This document shows positions 4,513 to 6,801 of a stretch of 6,801 nt of DNA, one piece after another; within the stretch, counting starts at the first letter, position 1, and the number at the start of each line of letters is the position of its first letter. The position numbers and the translations under genes are program-made. The DNA comes from Candidatus Cloacimonadota bacterium (GTDB taxonomy: Bacteria > Cloacimonadota > Cloacimonadia > Cloacimonadales > TCS61). Under the pieces are notes generated by a model. It was not told the origin of the DNA. It ran no database searches and saw nothing but the letters and a program-made list of their open reading frames with translations. The stretch lies in assembly GCA_030596265.1 (NCBI GenBank), contig JAUVKM010000119.1, positions 1 through 6,801 on the forward strand. Reading direction: 5' to 3'.

Positions 4513-5867
4513 AAAGATATCGTCAAATAACTTCTGAGTAGATCTCCATATCCAGAAACATCAGCATATTCATCATAATTTTCCTGGCGATCAAAGTAAT
4601 TATATTTCAAACCAAACCTTAAATTTCGATAAACAGGAAAATCAATGCCGGATTCAATGATCCAAATTCGTTCACTAGCAGCCAATCCTGCAACATTGGA
4701 CAAACTGAAAAATCTACTTGAAATGGACATTATAATTAAATCATTTCGTCCAAATTTCAGATAAGATAAAATTGAGTAACCGGGTCCTAAATTGTAATCT
4801 CTATTTTCTTCATTATATCTTGAATCCATAGCACCCAGCAAGATACCATGTACTTGAAAACCAGCATTGAGATAAATCTTTTCGGTTAGCTCCGATTTAA
4901 TCTCCACTCCCGGACCGATCGAGCTGCTTGATAGCCTGATGATGTCATTATTTGTGTAATAGAAATTTTGAAAAGCTCCTGCTAAAATAGAGTAAGATTC
5001 CTGATTAATTTCCCGTCCGATCAAATGTCCCAACAAAATAATGGAAGATACGGTTTCTCCTTTATAAAGACTAATATCTATTGCAGCCTTAAAGTAATCA
5101 AAAGGTTTCCTGATCTTTTTATCCTGAAACATTTTATTGTATTCCAATTGAAATCCTGCAAAAATATTTGAATCCATTTTTTCTATTTGATCGGACATAA
5201 AATTATTATTACCTCCAAAAGAAAAAGTGTATTGGATCTGGGAATTTTCCCGTTTAGGAGAAGAATATCCTAAATGTCGATTTAAACTATTCATCGGACA
5301 AAGCAAAGTTGTGATGAATTCATTAACTACTTTTTTTGTTCCAGTGACATTATCATCATAAAAATGATTCGATAAACGGTACAGAACTTCTCCTAAAGCA
5401 ATACCCCCGAAAGTTGTTGTTATCATATCATTTATGGAAGGATAGTGATTTTCCATAAATGATTCCCATAGCAAACTTCCGCCTAAAACATAAGCTGAAG
5501 ACTCTACAAAACTTAGATTATTGGAACGGGCAGCTGTGAAATATATAGAACCTGAATAAGGATGTGCAATCTGGTTCATGGCAAATCCACCGTGATCCCA
5601 TTCAAAACCATTTCGGAAATTTGCTTCAATAGAATTAAATCCAATAACTGCCCAATATTCTTTCGCCACATATCGGTCATAACTCCATAAACCGACAATA
5701 AAACCGACATTCTCAATTGCAGGTATAGTATAATTCTTCTTTCCCTGATTCTTTTCAGATGCTGCGGAAACTACAAAATCAGGTTCTTGTGGCAAGCTTC
5801 CAGGAATCTTTGGTTCACCCAATAGTAAAGATGGAAATAGCATTATGATAAACAGTATTTTCTTCAT
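4509..5867 (-). CDS. DUF3943 envelope protein with C-terminal beta-barrel
   Basis: A 452-residue secreted protein. Residues 1-17 form a signal peptide (MKKILFIIMLFPSLLLG), cleaved before EPK; there is no lipobox. Residues about 55-200 carry the DUF3943 pattern: FEWDHGGFAMNQIAHPY (88-104), SIYFTAARSN (107-116), LGGSLLWESFMENHYPSIND (128-147) and FGGIALGEVLYRLS (153-166). This family is frequent in Bacteroidetes-like and spirochaete genomes, and its function is unknown. From about residue 205 to the end the sequence alternates like membrane beta strands and ends YLTISF, with the terminal Phe of outer-membrane proteins. AAGGA lies 7 nt before the ATG. The DUF1302-like gene ends 67 bp upstream on the same strand, so the two may be cotranscribed. 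Its stop codon overlaps a DUF3795 relic on the opposite strand. Confidence 0.87.
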   Translation of the reverse strand: MKKILFIIMLFPSLLLGEPKIPGSLPQEPDFVVSAASEKNQGKKNYTIPAIENVGFIVGLWSYDRYVAKEYWAVIGFNSIEANFRNGFEWDHGGFAMNQIAHPYSGSIYFTAARSNNLSFVESSAYVLGGSLLWESFMENHYPSINDMITTTFGGIALGEVLYRLSNHFYDDNVTGTKKVVNEFITTLLCPMNSLNRHLGYSSPKRENSQIQYTFSFGGNNNFMSDQIEKMDSNIFAGFQLEYNKMFQDKKIRKPFDYFKAAIDISLYKGETVSSIILLGHLIGREINQESYSILAGAFQNFYYTNNDIIRLSSSSIGPGVEIKSELTEKIYLNAGFQVHGILLGAMDSRYNEENRDYNLGPGYSILSYLKFGRNDLIIMSISSRFFSLSNVAGLAASERIWIIESGIDFPVYRNLRFGLKYNYFDRQENYDEYADVSGYGDLLRSYLTISF

Positions 5868-5934
5868 AATATTATCCTTAACGTCTTATGCTTTACAATA
5901 ATTACCCGAATCATTCTCCTATGCTTTTGAAAAT

Positions 5935-6801
5935 TTAAAAATCATACCTCACTTTCATAAATAACATATCATTTTCATCATATTGTCCAAAATTTCCTTC
6001 TTCACCCACAAAGATATTTGCTCCCAACTGAACTTCAAATCCGTCAGCAATATCATAAGCAATTTTAGGACGCAAAAGTGCATCTTCATTATTGATGCCG
6101 TAATAGGTAAAGAATTCCAATCGCAAAGTTTCTCTTAAGAAATCTTCCGTAATTAGGAAAGTCATCGTGTTTGAGAATTCATCATTACGCATATCTTCTT
6201 CGTAATTCATAATATATTCCTGAATAAATTGGAAACTTACATTCACGCCAAACCAATTATGATCGTAACCAATAAGATAATGAGTATAATCTTTTTCTTT
6301 TACGCCATTTACAGATAAATCTTCTGCTGCAAATCTCTTCTCGAAATAGTATGCTCCTTCTCCACGTACAACTGCTCCACCCACAGCTTTACTAAAACTT
6401 GCTCCAACTAACGGTAATCTATGATATTCCGGTTTGATGAGAAGTGTTGTATCTGGTTGCGGATAAATATGCATTGCTGGGTTATCATCCCACATATAGG
6501 CAGCCATCAATTCAAAATCGATCGCACTTCCCAAGTAGGAATATTTGAAAGCAATTTCACTTTCAGACAGTTTATTTTCTACATCAGTATTTGAATAATC
6601 ATAATTTACAGGCATTGGAAAATCCGGCATTGTTGGAGCCCAAATTGAATTACTTTCTGGAAGAACCGTGGATTCAAAAGTAGGAATCCAGACTGCTTCT
6701 AAAGTAGAATTTCCAATGTAATAATCAAATTTAATTGCATTTGTACCAATACGGATCTCTTCAAAATCGGGCAAAATAAATTCAGAAAGATCACGTGGTG
6801 A
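5935..6801 (-). CDS. DUF1302-like outer-membrane protein, partial (5' end outside window)
   Basis: The frame is open to the right edge, giving 288 residues. An apparent TTG start at 6774 is not real, because in-frame coding sequence without a stop continues upstream of it. The first visible residues SPRDLSEFILPDFEEIRIG, followed by LEAVWIPTFESTVLP, resemble the DUF1302 signature (NPLDLREFI...DSRIP, then ELLWIPDFEPxxLP). The remainder is a run of amphipathic beta strands with acidic loops, and it ends MKVRYDF with a terminal Phe, as in outer-membrane barrels. Known: DUF1302 proteins are outer-membrane proteins often encoded beside DUF1329 lipoproteins and RND/MMPL exporters; any such genes would lie to the right of the window. 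The DUF3943 gene follows 67 bp downstream. No terminator is seen between them. The family call rests on the motif only. Confidence 0.78.
   Translation of the reverse strand, partial: SPRDLSEFILPDFEEIRIGTNAIKFDYYIGNSTLEAVWIPTFESTVLPESNSIWAPTMPDFPMPVNYDYSNTDVENKLSESEIAFKYSYLGSAIDFELMAAYMWDDNPAMHIYPQPDTTLLIKPEYHRLPLVGASFSKAVGGAVVRGEGAYYFEKRFAAEDLSVNGVKEKDYTHYLIGYDHNWFGVNVSFQFIQEYIMNYEEDMRNDEFSNTMTFLITEDFLRETLRLEFFTYYGINNEDALLRPKIAYDIADGFEVQLGANIFVGEEGNFGQYDENDMLFMKVRYDF

Noticed and set aside
5864..5914. 16-codon minus-strand frame ending in an ATGA overlap with the DUF3943 start
   Set aside because: Its AGGAG lies only one base from its ATG, too close for normal initiation, and the DUF3943 gene has its own Shine-Dalgarno; probably chance.
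6772..6774. TTG as the start of the DUF1302-like gene
   Set aside because: The frame continues without a stop to the window edge and the upstream residues fit the family motif.
1..6801. tRNA, rRNA or transposase genes
   Set aside because: No cloverleaf-like sequence, rRNA signature or transposase motif was seen on either strand by eye.

Overview
The window looks like chromosomal DNA of an AT-rich, diderm, probably anaerobic bacterium. Three genes encode secreted or outer-membrane beta-barrel-type proteins ending in phenylalanine (families like DUF3943 and DUF1302). The rest encode cysteine-rich or Fe-S/metal-associated families common in strict anaerobes (Rrf2 regulator, TudS-like desulfidase, DUF3795, HypB/UreG-like GTPase). 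A member of the FCB group such as Cloacimonadota would fit, but that is an impression and not a demonstrated assignment.

Left part (1-2530, all on the minus strand, read right to left): an apparent four-gene operon. It encodes an Rrf2-family regulator with three cysteines, a small cupin, a protein joining a DUF1858 domain to a periplasmic-binding-protein-like domain but lacking a signal peptide, and the first 87 codons of a HypB/UreG-like P-loop GTPase that runs off the window edge. A 16-bp perfect palindrome and an overlapping dyad sit between the -35 box and the start of the regulator, as expected for autoregulation. Two intergenic palindromic repeat blocks lie inside the operon, one on each side of the DUF1858 gene. 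This operon is the best candidate for a poorly described system. A working guess is cytosolic handling of a metal or metal-sulfur cofactor under Fe-S or redox control.

Middle (2587-3839): divergent from the regulator is a DUF3795 gene with ten cysteines and a promoter so close that the message may be nearly leaderless. It converges on a TudS-related (DUF523-like) putative desulfidase gene. A 249-bp gap with two divergent promoters of the same form (TTGAC[G/T], 17-nt spacer, TAATAG) separates that gene from the next.

Right part (3840-6801): a small secreted beta-rich protein on the plus strand is followed by a 45-bp relic matching the 3' end of the DUF3795 gene. Two minus-strand envelope genes come next: a DUF3943 protein and, transcribed ahead of it, a DUF1302-like outer-membrane protein whose 5' end lies outside the window. 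I see no tRNA, rRNA, CRISPR array or transposase.
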